A DNA stretch of 64,000 nucleotides from contig WPIO01000060.1 of NCBI GenBank assembly GCA_009760855.2, forward strand, positions 2,354,001 to 2,418,000, given 5' to 3'. The stretch comes from Cristatella mucedo. Lineage: Eukaryota > Bryozoa > Phylactolaemata > Cristatellidae. Below the pieces are notes generated by a model. The model made no database searches, was not told the origin of the DNA, and worked only from the letters and a program-made list of their open reading frames with translations. Position numbers and translations under genes: made by a program. This document shows, in pieces, positions 31,156-42,242 of this stretch (positions within the stretch are counted from its first letter, which is position 1; every line of letters starts with the position of its first letter).

Positions 31156-32110
31156 TTTACCTTCTCAGAAATGCAGACTTAGGTAGAGTATCTCTGCTTG
31201 TTTTTTCGATCTTTTGGCAGCTTTGGTACTGTGGATCCCCGAGTCTTTTGTCGAGGGCTTCTCATCTCGCCTGGGCATCACTGGCACTGCATTGCAATGC
31301 CTTAAGTTGTTTCTCAGTGCGAGACGCTCGAGTGCTGATGTGAACGGAAAAAGATCGTCCAAGAAACTATTCAAGTATGGGTACCTCAGGGCTCTGAGCT
31401 TTGTCCGGTTACTTTCACGTTTTATACTCTCCCTCTTTCTGACGTGATTGCATGGCACAATCTACGCTTTCACTTCTGTGCAGACGACACTCAGTTGCAC
31501 CTTGACTTTGATCTCTCCCAGCCATCAAGCATGTTGAATTCTCTCAACTCTCGTACTGAATGTATTGATGGAATCCGCTGATGAATGGCTGCAAGCTTTC
31601 TTAAATTGAGTGATGATAAATTCAACTTACTAGTCATGGCAAACTAAGTGTAATTCAGAAATTTGGAAACCTAACACTCAAAATCTGCTCTGCATATCTC
31701 CTGTTGAATCTGCACGAATTCTAGGTATCATCATCTAAGGTGACCTTTTATTAGGCGACCACATCGGCTCCACAATCAAGTCTGCCTACTTTTAGCTTCA
31801 TAACATTGCTAAAATTCGGGCTGGCGTAGAGAGAAAGACTAGATCTCAATTGGTCCATGTTTTTTTAACATCCCGTCTCGACCTTTCTAACTCGCTGCTT
31901 GCTGGCCTACCGGCCTGTGCGATCAGGCTCCTACAGTTGGTGCAAAACTGCAGCTGGGCCTGTCAGCCGTGAACATCAGAGTTTCCATCTCGAACCACGT
32001 CTCGCCGACCTGTACTGGCTCACAGTCGAGTAGCAAATCGACTTCAAGGTTCTGTCACTCACTTTTAGGTTCTTTCATTTTCTGGCTCCAGCCTACCTAT
32101 TAGATCTACT
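31156..32110 (+). mobile_element. LINE family 1, RT palm to C-terminal fragment
   Basis: Plus-strand remains of the RT palm (FLSARRSSADVNGKRSSKK near 31310), DDTQLHLDFD-like frames near 31485, then KIRACVDRKT-like and LDLSNSLLAGLP-like frames to about 32110. Starts with AGAAATGCAGACTTAGGTAG, also found at 25728, so family 1. Confidence 0.7.
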
Positions 32111-32179
32111 CCCCCCACAGTATACCGGCAGCCATCCTGCTACCGCCGGCATGGCCACGTGCATCGGCTTTGCACTTGC

Positions 32180-32310
32180 AAGTCGCTTGCCTCGATTACG
32201 AGGCGAAGGGCCGATATTCGTCGTATGTCTGATGGCATCCGTCATATGGCCGATATCCGTCATATCATCCGTCATATGGCCGATATTCGCAATATGTCAT
32301 ATGTATGAGA
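32180..32310. repeat. Degenerate tandem repeat around CCGATATTCGTCATATGG
   Basis: The phrases GCCGATATTCGTC, ATATGGCCGATATCCGTCAT and CATATGGCCGATATTCGC recur with small changes. Low copy number, about 18-36 bp period. Confidence 0.5.
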
Positions 32311-32754
32311 CTATTACTGTCACTAGTGCTGCGCTTGCAGCCGAGTTCAGCCCGAACGAAGAAGCCACTTAACGCCTTTGAAATGATGCCGTACACATTT
32401 AAAATCTTGTAAATCTTTGGGCAAGGTGAGAAAGACTTACCTTAGCCCGTTTCTCGAGTTGACATCAGGTTATAGTGTCTGCAGGACTTGTTTATGCACA
32501 TACCCTGGTGTTTATACTATATCTGCAGAAGCTGGTTCCTGGTAGGATATTCTCAATAATATAAACTCACTTGCGCAATAGTGAGTTGAACCGGTGACCT
32601 TCGCTGGTTTAGGTAGCTGCTCAATGCCTACACCACTTGACGCTCACCAAAGGAAAAACGGCAACGATACAGCTCTCAAAATCTTGCAAGCGACGCTTAC
32701 AGCAGACTAAATTTGGGAAAGTGCAAGGAATCGTCTGTAATAAATAAATATTAG

Positions 32755-32915
32755 CATTGTTCAACGGCCTCATTTATAAAGCGGTAGAAGAGCCTTGACG
32801 GCTATTACTCCCACTTGCAGTTAGCTATAAAGTATGGCCCTCTACAGGATTCGAGCTGCGACCTCGATTACTAAGAGCGAGCGCCTTACTTCTTGGGCTA
32901 TCACGGCCCAGTTTA
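32755..32915 (-). mobile_element. SINE family A, reversed
   Basis: CAACGGCCTCATTTATAAAGCGGTAGAAGAGCC, CACTTGCAGTTAGC, then GATTCGAGCTGCGACCTCG (complement of the B box). Diverged. Confidence 0.7.
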
Positions 32916-32944
32916 TTACGGCCGATATGGCGGATAATATTTAA

Positions 32945-33092
32945 TAATATAATTCATTTGTATAGCGCCGAAAGAGAACTTGATCTCTATTCAGGCGCTT
33001 CGCGTATGCCACAGGGCTTGAGCCCACGACCTCGACCCGACCTTGGTCGGGGTGAGCACCTTAACCACTCGGCCAAACCAGCGAGGCAGATG
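32945..33092 (-). mobile_element. SINE family B, full-length, reversed
   Basis: Plus strand shows the tail first (TATAATTCATTTGTATAGCG, GAGAACTTGATCTCTATTCAGG), then GGGCTTGAGCCCACGACC and GGTGAGCACCTTAACC. The shared LINE-like tail is clear. Confidence 0.8.
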
Positions 33093-33394
33093 ACTTCCGA
33101 CAGACTTGTTAGCGAGCCTATGCCTTGCTTTCAGGCCGGTGCAGCGCGTTGCTAGGACACTTGCGACAATAGTAGTCCTCCAGAGAGTGTGCTCACTTAC
33201 TACCAAGGCTCACTCGAAATATCTTTCATTCCCTGCCTGGTGCTTGGTTAACTTTTAGGTTCTCTAAACGGTGTTTGTATTTTTTTGTTGCTATGTTGGC
33301 ATCTTGTCGGCCATCCTATGCACAGCAGGAATAGAGCTGGATCTTGAGGGGACCCCAGCGTAGCATTTTGGCCTTAGCCCAGGGCTAATAATAA

Positions 33395-33490
33395 TAATAA
33401 CTACATAATAATAGAATACATTTGTCATAGCGCCCTCAGAGAACTCAATCTCTTTTAAGGCATTACGCATTTGCTGTAAAGGAAGCGCGA
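33395..33490 (-). mobile_element. LINE family 1 3'-end fragment
   Basis: AATAATAATAACTACATAATAAT, then AGCGCCCTCAGAGAACTCAATCTC, the complement of the family hairpin. Confidence 0.75.
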
Positions 33491-33496
33491 TCGATT

Positions 33497-33650
33497 GTTA
33501 AGTGGTTAGGGTGCTAGCTCTTCGCGACCTCAATCGTGGGTTCCAGTTGTGCAGTGCGTGATTTTTTATCTGCCACTGCAAGCGGCGGCGATAGCGATTG
33601 GAGGCCTGCCACTTAGTACATAGGACTCTTAAATCAGGTGCATTTTGTAT
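33497..33650 (+). mobile_element. SINE family A-like copy
   Basis: TTAAGTGGTTAGGGTGCTAGC head, GTGGGTTCCAGTTG B-box region (diverged), then CTGCCACTGCAAGCGGCGGCGATAGCG. Body matches family A; head is altered. Confidence 0.55.
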
Positions 33651-33879
33651 AGAGGAACGTTTCGGCAAGTAGCAGGTACCAACAAGCTCATGAAGTTGAA
33701 ATGACGATGTTGACAAGCTCTTGCTACAAACACCTGGGCAGCCACTCGCCAGACCGATCGCTTCGTAAAATGGAGGGTGGCGACAGACCGATCGCTTGCT
33801 TCATATTTTTTGTTTTTCAATTGCTTCACGCTCTGCAAGGGAAAATGGTAAAAGAAAGTCAAGGTTAGCCGACTTAACA

Positions 33880-34030
33880 TTTAAATGGCGGCAGAAGAGC
33901 CTTGTCTGCCATCACTCCGGCTCGCAGCTGGCGAGCGGCAGGGCTGTGCTCACAGTATGTGCTGCAAGGCTCGAACCCACGACCTCGGCCATTCAGTTTG
34001 AGTTGCTTTCCCGGTTAGGCTAATACCAAT
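33880..34030 (-). mobile_element. SINE family A, reversed
   Basis: GCGGCAGAAGAGCC then, further on, GGCTCGAACCCACGACCTCGG, complement of a B box, and TTTCCCGGTTAGGCTAA. Partly diverged. Confidence 0.65.
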
Positions 34031-34409
34031 GCTGCAGCATCAGGTCTCTTTCTATCATCTTTGCTTTCCTCGTACATTAATTCGTATGTAGGCGAGCGAT
34101 CGCTGTTCCCGACTTTTGTCCGGCACAAATAGGCATGTTTATGGAGGAAGGCCGGCGGAGATCGAGGCACCCCCTTTGGACCCACCCAAAAACCGGTATC
34201 GGGTGGCTTAGCAATTCGACTCCCCCCACCCCACCAGCCTGCTAACGATTGGCCTCTGATAAGGTCCGCTCACCTCCAGCTTATCACGGCTACGCACATA
34301 TCTACAAGAAATAATAACATAATAATGCTTTGTTTGCTGTGGCGAAGCCAGGATTCTTTGGTAGGGGGAAAGCCACGCGGACTGTTGCTATCGAGGCTGG
34401 ACATGCTGA

Positions 34410-34720
34410 GCACATTTTGAGTAATAGGTTTCCCAATTTCTGAGCAACACTAGGTTTTCTCTCAACTAGTAAGTTGGTTTTATCGTCGTTCAGTTTGAGA
34501 AACTCTTTTTCCGCCTAATTTCAAATGCCATCAATGTATGCTTAAAGGAAATTAAAAGAGTTTGCCCAGCGGGAAAGCAGGGATGGATCAAAGCACAAGT
34601 GCAGCTGCGTGTCACATGCATAAAAATGATAGCCTAGACTGCTTAGCGATCCATTGGTAAGAATGAGAGTATAATTCCTGAAACGAAGCGGGCCGAGCAC
34701 CGAACGCTGTGGTTCAGCGA
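34410..34720 (-). mobile_element. LINE family 1 fragment (around the RT thumb)
   Basis: Complement of the family 1 region: CTCAACTAGTAAGTTGGTTTTATCGTCG matches the copy at 22415-22440, followed by GGGATGGATCAAAGCACAAG, matching 22530-22545. No 3' tail. Confidence 0.7.
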
Positions 34721-35164
34721 CCGCTGCTACTCGCTTTCTCCATCAAGTGCAAGACCTCAGGGACAATCCGAATGCTGCGTTGGCCTATTCTACACGGCTC
34801 CCGAGGTGATAGCAGTGTGATGCATGACGGTACAAGGTGGCACCGAGCCGCCCGACTAGACTTGTAACCGTGCAAGCGGTTGTGACCTGCTGTTCTATCT
34901 CTCCCCGAGTCGCAGTCTCAGTCTCTCCCCGCCTGCCTCAATCCTCCCTCGGTCACCTGTCCACAATTTCTCAGACGCTTCTACTAAATCCTCATGCATC
35001 CCGTCCTCGGGCACGCCCAGCAGCCTACACATCACCATACACCGACAAAAATGTCATTTCCAAAGCATTCCTGTAGTGATAGGTGGCGACTAATCTGCAA
35101 TCTAAATAGCTCTAATTCACAAAACGGGGTTATAAGCCGGACCTTAGCATGTCGGTTGGTTGTC

Positions 35165-36000
35165 TGCCGTGTGGCAGCGGCTCTAGGCCTGACAGAGGCA
35201 CAGATCGCACCAGAGCCATCGAGGCGGCTCCAGTTCTGACTCTAGGGTACCCTAGTCTGAGCTGGGAACGCAGCGCCCATCACTAGCCACTAGGACACCG
35301 TCGCCGCTGTGGCGGAGGCGGCGGTGTCGGACCGAGCCGCAGCGCCAACTGTCCGAGACATATAGCGGCGTCACTGTCGCAGCCCAATCGTGGATATTCG
35401 GGGATTGAGAAGCGAACGTGGACGCCGGCGGAGCCCTCTCGAGCTCCGATTCCAGCGGCCGACGGCTCTCTTCGACAGACCGGCAGCGTCACTCAGCTCA
35501 AAGTGAATCGTAGCCGTCGTCTTTGGACAGCACGCTGAGCCAGTCAGCGAGACTCGGTTACTGGAAGCAAGCAAGCAGATCAGCGTCGGTCGCGCTGCCA
35601 CGCCCGGGCTCGCCGTTTGCGCTGCGAATGTCGCCGCCGACTCGACTAGGCAGTCGACAGCCATGACGTAGGCGCTCGGGCGTCGGTCCGATTGATTACC
35701 CGAATGCTTTCAACACTACCCCCCCCCCCGGCATATTGCATCCGAGAGCCGTCGTAGCAGCGGGTGCACCCGCTCGCGTGCTGCGGACAAAGCGAGCGCC
35801 GGGCGGATACGAGAGAAGCGAACGCTCGGCCTGGATAGCCCGAGATCCTATCTCGCCGCCAATCGCTCTTACATCACGCTGGCGCAATGGCCCGACGGGC
35901 AGGTCTCGCTCGCGAAGCCACAGGCTTCGCAAATGCCAAAAAAGTGCCCCCAACCGGTTGAGCGATATACAGACCAGGGTTAACATTCCACCGCACGAGT
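35165..36000 (+). repeat. Unclassified GC-rich interspersed repeat, copy 1
   Basis: Shares ordered blocks with 37875-38520: GGCTCTAGGCCTGACAGAGG, GGTTACTGGAAGCAAGCAAG, GAGCGCCGGGCGGATAC and CAATGGCCCGACGGGC. Spacing is similar. No protein signature; the open frames are compositional. It may be a GC-rich non-autonomous transposon or a segment duplicated from a gene promoter. Confidence 0.6.
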
Positions 36001-36009
36001 CCTGATCTG

Positions 36010-36660
36010 CTTTGTTCTGTCTCGGCCTGATTATTTTAATTCCCTTTAGGCTGGGCTACCGAAAAAAGCAACTAGGCCACTGCAGACGGCTATGAATGCG
36101 GCTGCAAGGCTAGATTGCAAATCTCCTTGCTAAAAGCTAGGATGGCTGCCGGTTGATCAACAGATACTGAGCAAAGTTCTTAGGCTGCCCTACAAGCCCC
36201 GCCAAGGCTTGGCTCTTCCATGCCTAGCTGAGCTGCTGCACCAGTTTCAGCCTCCTCATGCTCTCTGGTCCTGTAAGGACAATCAATTAGCTGTTCCATT
36301 CCTCCGTTCTAAGACCGTTGGCGACAGAAGCTCTGCAGGTGCTAGACTGTGGAACTCGCTTCCACAATTCTTAGGCAACGACAACTACTCTCCTGCTGCC
36401 GACTATGGCACATCCTTTCCAGCGGTCCTGAGCTGCTACTTCCAAGCTACTCCCTACCTCAGCAGCTCTCCTGACTCTGCTATGCTTCTCACTTTCTCTT
36501 TGTTACGTGAGATGAAGTCTGCAGGCTAGCGAGTGTGAACCGAAAGTTGATGTGAGTTCGCTATATAAAACTCTCCTGCGTAACATCCGCATAGTCTTTG
36601 TGGCTTAGTGGAGTTACAGACGGAGATACATTACAGTACATTACATCGATTGCATTGCGG
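36010..36660 (+). mobile_element. LINE family 2, 3' end
   Basis: CTGCCGGTTGATCAACAG, CTAGCTGAGCTGCTGCACCAG (frame ALPCLAELLHQFQP) and RLWNSLPQFLGNDNYSPAADYG, then GTTACGTGAGATGAAG and the tail GCGTAACATCCGCATAG...GATACATTACAGTACATTAC. Matches 30690-31150. Confidence 0.85.
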
Positions 36661-36899
36661 CCTTTAATGGCTGGACTTTAGTTTCTTATTTTAAAAGTTC
36701 ATAATCCCCGTAAGTTCGGACCCGTTGAAGTTTGATTTTAGTTCGTGGAAAACGTAAGGGCAGACAAGCTACGCAGAGAGATGCTTAGGTTCAAATTCAA
36801 ATTATTGTTGGAAATAAATCTGAATCGGTCTTGGGAAATACTTTAACTTTGTCCTCACATTTCAGGAGTGACTGAAGGATGACTCACTCGCAGATGAAT

Positions 36900-37007
<108 letters not shown>

Positions 37008-37874
37008 GAGTCGAACATTTCAATTTATGGGCTAGATATTTCAGTATAGGCGGTTAGGGGCAGCTTCCTATCGGGGGGGGGGAGGGCGGCCAATCTATTT
37101 TGTCCGAACGGGTCGGACAATTTTGAGCGGCTCTAAAGATGTTCTTCTCGTTAAACTGGTCCGAGGACGCTCGAAGAGCACTACCGAGCAACGATGCGTG
37201 GCGCCGGTTCAAGGAGTCCAGAGTGGATACAGGAGTCCAGACCATCTACGTAGGCAGGGACAGGTCAGCAGAGGCTTCTGGGTCTCTGGCGGCCGGTCGA
37301 AACCAGCTAGTGCAGGAACGACAAGCCCTTAGCCGAACCCTCGCCGGCTCACTCTGGGTCAATTCAGAGTGTGTGGCCAGGCGCGACCCGGAGCCGCAGC
37401 ACTGACAGCCGCCAAAGTGATTGTTTGCTCAGGAATCTGTTGGAGTTATGAAGGGCGTCAAGCTGGCGCGAGCGAGGCACGCCTATCGCGGACGCCGGAT
37501 GACGAGCCGTCGCCCTCAGCTTCATCCGCGAATCCTCCCAGCCGCTCTCTACAGCGCACCGTTCGTCCTCGGCGGCCACCGCTAACAGGGAGCGGTGCCG
37601 GCCTTCTTTCGGGGTCGCTTAGCTAACGAGCCACCGTCGGAGCGTCGCTCTCTCGCTACCTCCCACCGAGAGCCTCTCGCTACCTCCCACTGAGAGCCAC
37701 CGAATCTGCTGGCCGGTGCTCCTGCTCTCACTTCCTCCTCCCCTCCTCTTTACTCCGTCGAAGCATTCGCGTTGTGACCGCGAATGGCATCGCGAGTCCC
37801 ACACCCTGATCACGGCTCCCTCTGCCGCCGCCGCCACCATCCTCGGCAACAAGCCGGACCTGAGCCGACCTCTG

Positions 37875-38520
37875 CCGGATGGCGGCGGCTCTAGGCCTGA
37901 CAGAGGCACAGATGCGGCGTAGCGAGCGAGGTGGCTCCAGTCCTGACCTTAGGGTACCGCAGCCTGAGCTGGGAGCGCAGAATGCAGTGCCAGCCACTTG
38001 CACACCAGCCACCGCCGCGGCGTCGGACCTAACGGTAGCTCGAACTGTCCAGACAGGACATCTTGCGGCAGTCCTTCGAACAAAGACTCCGCCGGCGGCG
38101 TCCTTGTTCGCACCGCTCCGTTTCCACGGCCGACGGCTCTGTGCGACCGATCGCCGGCCGGGGTTGCGGCCATCCGCAGAGAATCGTAGCCGCCGTCTTT
38201 GGACAGTACAATAGGCCATTCAGAGAGGCTCGGTTACTGGAAGCAAGCAAGCAGTGGCGGCGGCTAGCACGCCGCCACTCTCGCTCGGGCTCCCGGCAGC
38301 GGTCTGAGCGAGCGCCGGGCGGATACAGGAGGAGCGAACGCACGGCCCTGGGACGCCCGAGGTCGTATCTCGCCTGCAGATCGCGCTTCCATCGAGCTGG
38401 CACAATGGCCCGACGGGCGAATGTTAGGGCGAAGCCGTCGGCTTCGCAAATACCAAAAAAAAAGTGCCCCAGCCGGCTGAGTGATAAATAGAACCGGATT
38501 GACATTCCGTCGCCACTCGA
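37875..38520 (+). repeat. Unclassified GC-rich interspersed repeat, copy 2
   Basis: Second copy of the element at 35165-36000; matching blocks in the same order, including the terminal part CCCAGCCGGCTGAGTGATA versus CCCAACCGGTTGAGCGATA. About 2.7 kb separates the starts. Confidence 0.6.
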
Positions 38521-39260
38521 GTACCGATCGATTTCGCGGCGGAGCGGAGTGAGCTTCGCCGAGGCGGGTGAGCTTAGCCGCTCGGGTTTTAACGAGTTGA
38601 GGCGATCGCAGTCAGTTTCAACCTGCCTTGGTCGCCTCGAGCGAGCAAGGCGGCGGGCTATCCGAACTCTCCCACCGAAATCGCAGCCGCCGAGGCCGGC
38701 ATGCCGCCTCCACGTGGGCAGCTGAATCAGCCGCTTACATTGACGTGATTTTTTTGTTTTTACCGTTCACTGTCGTCGGTGGCGGTCCCATCAGGCAGAA
38801 ATAAACAAAGCACGAATTGCATTCATTTTCGGAGCAAGCATAGCCACCTTGGTATTGAAATAATGGCTTCGAGAGGAGCATTGCCTGCTCGAACCTGCGG
38901 TCTTAACTGCAGTTTTCGCGTCAAAGAAGCTCCAACCGGGTCTACCCGAAGGGTAGGTGAATACGGAAGCCGTGTCCACTAGCTTAAACAACTTTCGGGG
39001 GGGGGGTAAACCAGGAGAGTTTGACCAATACCGTAGGTGCATTAAGCAAAATTTAGCTCTAAGATCAGTATCCTGATACCAGTGCTGGTTATGTGCACTT
39101 GGAAAATGAAGCCGACTCGAGCTCGGTGTATTTCTTCCCGGGTTCAGGGCGCGGGGTATTTTTATTTCGCCATTTCTTCCGGTTAGGTATTTTGTCCTTG
39201 CATTTTGTCCTCGCGAGAAGTGCTGCAAAGTTCGGCGGAGTACCTAACGGGTGGCTTTGA
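38521..39260. other. GC-rich spacer, no supported gene
   Basis: Includes a run of G at about 38997-39006. Open frames here have no family signature and no consistent frame. Confidence 0.4.
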
Positions 39261-39264
39261 TCAG

Positions 39265-39432
39265 AGCCGTGCTGGTTTGGCCCGGCGGTTAAGGTGCTCA
39301 CCTTTAACAACCGAGGTAAAGGTGAATGTATTTGATGACAAAGGTCGCGAGGCACGAGCCCCGCGGCACACATTAAGCGACTGTGTGGAGATTAAGTTCT
39401 CCTAGAGCGCTATACAAATGAATTACATTTAT
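39265..39432 (+). mobile_element. SINE family B with an internal insert
   Basis: GTGCTGGTTTGGCCCGGCGGTTAAGGTGCTC head, later GGCACGAGCCCCGCGGC (B box) and the tail GAGATTAAGTTCTCCTAGAGCGC then TACAAATGAATTACATTTA. Confidence 0.75.
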
Positions 39433-41631
39433 TTTATTACCGGGCGCGCGAGTCCCACCCAAGCGCGAAGATGAGACTCGAGCTCGAGACTCTGGCAGGT
39501 CGCAGGTCGAGGACGAGCACAAGAGCGAGAGGCGCTCGAATGCGGAAGGCGCTGTGGAAGGAGGGCGCTCGGGTGCGCCGTCGACCCAATGCGGTCAACT
39601 TGACTAATTTCAAGCGTCAACGGAACGACGAGCGAACCACGATCGAAGAGCAAAGCGCAAGAACGAATCGCAGGACGAACCGGCGAAACTTGTGCTCGCT
39701 GCCTCGAAATCGCCCCACTCGCGCGGGCCGCTGCACGCTTGCGCACGAATCGTCCCGCACTTCGGTGGCAGACGTCTAGGCCGCGAGCGTGATTCGCTCT
39801 CCCACCGCTGCCAGCCAGCCAGCCAGCCGCGGCGACTACGCCGAAAATCCCCGGCAGGGCAACGTAGGCAGTCAAGCCCAAAGAAGGCGCCCCTCACAAA
39901 AGGTGGCTCGCGTTCAAGGGAACGCCGCCCACCCCAGCCCCCACCCGGTATCTCCTTTGTCCTCGTCAAAGGTGTCAACTTGTCTGCTTCTGTTCCGGCC
40001 AATTCCTCCTCGGTTTCGGGAGCCCAGCTGCCCTGTTCAGGCTCCCACACTGGTCGAAGAGCTGCAGCAACCGTGGCTGCAGCAGCAGCAGTAGTCGCCG
40101 ACCTTCTGGCAATCAGTCACTAGTAGCAGCAGCAGTCGCCGACCTCCGGCGACCAGTCACTAACTAGCCAACCAATAGCCGGACTAGACAGGAGTGGATC
40201 CAGTCAGGCTTGTTAGCGCCAGTGCGAGCAGCTGGGGGAGGGGTCGTCAAGAGATTGGCTCTGCTCCCCGTTCGTCTCAGCCGCACGAAGATCTAGGCGT
40301 ATACGCCTGCCACAGCCGATAGCCATCCGGGCGAGAGGCCTCTTGGCGGCCATGCGTAGTAGTGCAGCTTCAGCAGCAGCAGCTCTGCAGGCTGGTTACC
40401 TTGGGAGAAGGCGAGGCTCGACGCTGCCTTTAAACGAGACAAGCTTCGGAGGCCCCGGTAAGCCCGATCCGCTTGGATGCCATTCGCAACTAAGAGCCGG
40501 CATCTATCAGCGTCGACATCGTTCAGTGCACTCTATATCGGTCTGCGTGCCATTAAGCCCTCTGGCTCCTCCTCGGCTCGGAGGCCTGAGCATTTCTGGT
40601 TAGCCTGGTTTCGTCGATGTGGTTGTTACTCTGACCTTCAGGAAGAGGCGAAGCTCAACGTTGGCTACTGACTGAAAATAGATGGTCGGTCGCCGAAGAG
40701 GTGATGAATTGAACGACACCTATTCTACGTTCCACGAGAGAGTACACAGGGACTGTAGCATCTGTGGGGTGTGTACAGGCCGACGAACCGGCAGCTCTTC
40801 CAGAAAGGTAACGTCACGTGCTCGGTCGGCTGATATAGGAATGCTAGATGTTGGCTGTGTTAAACTGAACAATAACACGTGCGGGCTTTGGGCAGGACTA
40901 ACAAACTGTATGTTTATGAACACCAACCGTTATCTTCAGGGTCTTTGACGTGAGTTTTACACGGCCTCCAAGTCACTTTTATACACTGGACCGGGAGTTG
41001 CATTCATCCTGTCTACGATGGAATCACAAACCCGAGGCTCAGTTACAAAATGCCTTGAAAATCTGGAGACGCGAAGCACATGTGTAGCTCGTTTATATGC
41101 TATTGTCATTTTGCCTTAGACGACCATAGTCTGGCAAGTAGGCATCGTTAGTAAGTTAGACTGCAGAAGGGAACCGTTGCTGCCTCACTTACCTAATGTG
41201 AGCATTCGTCGTCAGATCAGCCTGCAGTAAAGGTGCCATTCCACGAGTCTCCAGTAATAAGCCAACCTTCCGAAAGGTACTATAGTCCGCTGGCACTTTT
41301 GAATCACCTTGGCGGTAATCTGTGGGACTCCACTGAGATTACATTAGATATTGCCAATACAAACAGAAACACACCTGGGACGTCTTGAGCATTCACAAAA
41401 TTTCAGCAGACCCAAATGGGATTCACGAAAACACTAAACAAAAACGGCCGATCAGGCGACTTAACCTGGTCACACTTATTTGACTGGATAATAAACGTAA
41501 GTCATGTCCAATCCAGTAGTCGGCGATAGCTTCCTGCATTTCTGCCGCCCCCAAATCAAACCAGAAGCATTCAGTCGGGCATTGACATCCAGACAGACAG
41601 CATGATCTCTCGACCGAGAGAGAGAGAGAGA

Positions 41632-41679
<48 letters not shown>

Positions 41680-42242
41680 GAGACAGGAAAAAAGAGCTGC
41701 ACCGTGCTCTACTCAGCGAAGAAGTTTAACAAACGCTCGTCGCTATTTCTTTTTAAGGTCGCTGAAAACGCTCTCCCATACACAGACTAGCGACGACGCA
41801 GACAGACTATCTGGGACATTCCCTTCGTAACGTCCTCACGACTGGGAAACTATTTGGAAAAAAATTCCAAATAAAGGAGACGGATAATAACACGAACGTT
41901 TTTGCAAACAAACTATGTTAACTATTAATCTTGAGCAACATTGTCTCTGGAAAACTTCTTTGGGAGGGACGGCAACAATGTGTGCCACATTTTGGCCATG
42001 CCATAATAGCGAGGACCACAAGAAAGATCTACATGTGTATACATAAATGGAGAGAGAGGGAGAGTGGTATCAATGGTAGTAAGTAAACTCGCCTAGCTCG
42101 AAGCCACCGCATCCTGCTGCCGCTGCGGCATGCTTCGGTTAGACGATTGTGTTCAATAGTCAGCGACAACAAGGTGAGCCTGGCAGCGACGCCTTTCGCC
42201 GGCAGACGGTCGAAAGTCGCGTCGGGCAAGGGATCGGCGATC
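39433..42242. other. GC-rich to mixed region without a supported gene; contains (GA)n at 41616-41680
   Basis: Long overlapping ORFs on both strands at 39429-40123 reflect high GC and lack motifs. CAG-rich repeats (40060-40140) include a segment repeated twice, about 46 bp apart (GTCGCCGACC...CAGTCACTA). The (GA)n array near 41616-41680 is a simple repeat. Nothing else recognised. Confidence 0.4.

Noticed and set aside
37728..38505. Overlapping 60-163-codon ORFs in the GC-rich repeat
   Set aside because: Open on both strands and present in the same form in the second copy with frame changes; compositional.
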